Source of the DNA: an uncultured Rubrobacteraceae bacterium
GTDB lineage: Bacteria; Actinomycetota; Rubrobacteria; Rubrobacterales; Rubrobacteraceae
DNA: 6,865 bases
Direction: 5' to 3'
NCBI GenBank assembly: GCA_902805985.1
Contig: CADCUW010000176.1
Coordinates: 1 to 6,865 of the forward strand
Shown one piece after another: positions 6,067-6,865 of this stretch (the stretch's first letter is position 1; each line of letters opens with the position of its first letter). The notes under the pieces were generated by a model that was not told the DNA's origin, made no database searches, and worked only from the letters and a program-made list of their open reading frames with translations. The translations under genes and the position numbers were made by a program.

Positions 6067-6865
6067 CTAGGAGACCACGGACACGGGTTGCGGCGCGGAC
6101 TGGCGCCGGGTCTCCCTACCGTCGCCCAGTTGGTCCAGGTACCACCGGACGAACGACTCGACGGAGCTCTCCGTGACGGGCGAGAAGGGGCCGGGTTCGT
6201 AGGCGACCGACTTGATGCCGGCTGAGTTGTTCTCGCAGAGCTCCCAGTCCTGCTCGCAGGTCGCCCGCCACACGGCGGCCACCCGTTCGGGGTCGTAGTC
6301 GACGCCCTCCACGGCATCTTCGCGCACGAGGAAGCAGACCTCGACCCGCGTCAGCTCGGGCCCGGCCGGCAGCAGGCGGGTCGTCATGGCGTAGTCGCAG
6401 TTGGCGTGGGCCCAGAAGTTAGGGAGGGTGATGATGCGGAGGCTGCCCGTCGCCGGGTCCGTGAGATCTCCCATCAGCGGTGCCACGAGGCCGCCGTCGA
6501 GGCTCTCGGTGAGGAAGCCCTCCTTGAGCGGCAGGCGGGAGACGCGGTAGGGGGAGCCGTCCGGGAAGCTGACCTCCTCGGGGGCGAGGCCGAGGCCCTG
6601 CCAGCGGTCGTACTCGCGCTCCAGGGTCGCGTCGAAGCCCTCGTCGGCGCGGGTGTCGCCGGGCAGCCCGAGGTCGTAGTTGGACATGCAGAATTCGGGG
6701 TGGCTCACCCGGCAGTGGTAGCACTCCCGGTTGTTCTCGACGAGCGTCTTCCAGTTCGCCCTGACCTCGTAGCGGTGGCGCACCGCGACCTTCGCCCCCT
6801 CGAGCCCGTGCGGCCTGAGCTGGGGCTCGACGTCCCCGAAGAAGGCGTCGAAGTCCGGCGGCTCC
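6067..6865 (-). CDS. Rieske oxygenase alpha subunit, catalytic domain (quaternary-amine type), 5' truncated by window
   Basis: The frame is open from the right edge (first full codon at 6864) to TAG at 6067-6069, 265 visible residues. A GTG at 6783 is internal. The N-terminal Rieske [2Fe-2S] domain is outside the window. The visible part starts in the linker and enters the catalytic domain: ANWKTLVENNRECYHC gives the bridging Glu (codon 6724-6726), and H-x4-H gives two Fe(II) ligands (codons 6715-6717 and 6700-6702). The third ligand is probably the Asp in CEQDW (codon 6247-6249). The NNRECYHC block and the later YEPGPFS resemble glycine betaine monooxygenase (GbcA) and stachydrine demethylase; carnitine oxygenase CntA also has a bridging Glu. 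These enzymes need a separate reductase, which is not in the window. Likely reaction: oxidative N-demethylation or hydroxylation of a methylated amine, by inference. It is probably co-transcribed with the hydrolase 28 bases downstream. Confidence 0.88.
   Translation of the reverse strand, partial: EPPDFDAFFGDVEPQLRPHGLEGAKVAVRHRYEVRANWKTLVENNRECYHCRVSHPEFCMSNYDLGLPGDTRADEGFDATLEREYDRWQGLGLAPEEVSFPDGSPYRVSRLPLKEGFLTESLDGGLVAPLMGDLTDPATGSLRIITLPNFWAHANCDYAMTTRLLPAGPELTRVEVCFLVREDAVEGVDYDPERVAAVWRATCEQDWELCENNSAGIKSVAYEPGPFSPVTESSVESFVRWYLDQLGDGRETRRQSAPQPVSVVS

Noticed and set aside
5109..6176. 355-codon plus-strand open frame opposite the hydrolase
   Set aside because: Antisense to a gene with an intact catalytic triad. 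Its FAGA repeat is only the other strand of the 12-bp repeat.
6039..6317. 93-codon N-terminal extension of the hydrolase
   Set aside because: It lies within the Rieske coding sequence in another frame, and its Ser/Pro/Arg-rich translation does not look like nitrilase.

Overview
The window is GC-rich and densely coding. It uses GTG starts, has strong purine-rich ribosome sites and its short intergenic gaps lack AT-rich tracts. Codon and protein style suggest a high-GC Actinomycetota, with a Rubrobacter-like organism as my best guess. That guess comes from general resemblance, not from a marker gene. There are six protein genes, two of them cut by the window edges. I see no RNA genes, transposons or CRISPR arrays.

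Layout. (1) Positions 1-866, plus strand: C-terminal part of a sulfatase resembling N-acetylglucosamine-6-sulfatase, running off the left edge. (2) Positions 928-2910, minus strand, convergent with the sulfatase: a polytopic GT-C (GT39/ArnT/PMT-like) glycosyltransferase with a large C-terminal soluble domain. (3) Positions 3033-3968, minus strand: a beta-keto acid cleavage enzyme (BKACE, DUF849), with its start corrected to an internal GTG. (4) Positions 4100-4993, plus strand, divergent from the BKACE gene across a 131-base promoter region: a class I SAM-dependent methyltransferase-like protein. (5) Positions 5151-6038, minus strand: a nitrilase-superfamily carbon-nitrogen hydrolase carrying a tandem Cys-Glu-Arg-Thr repeat. 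(6) Positions 6067-6865, minus strand, running off the right edge: the catalytic domain of a Rieske oxygenase alpha subunit of the quaternary-amine (glycine betaine/carnitine/stachydrine) type. It lies 28 bases upstream of the hydrolase and is probably in one operon with it.

How they may work together. The Rieske oxygenase, amide/nitrile-type hydrolase, BKACE and methyltransferase fit a small-molecule catabolic neighbourhood, possibly for methylated amines. In known carnitine breakdown a BKACE converts dehydrocarnitine and a Rieske enzyme demethylates the resulting glycine betaine. This link is inference from family membership and proximity, because the genes lie in separate transcription units. 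The sulfatase and glycosyltransferase suggest sulfated-glycan or cell-surface-glycan functions.

The most unusual feature is the 12-bp tandem repeat inside the hydrolase gene. It keeps frame and puts five evenly spaced cysteines into a loop near the C-terminus. I do not see a clearly new multi-gene system.
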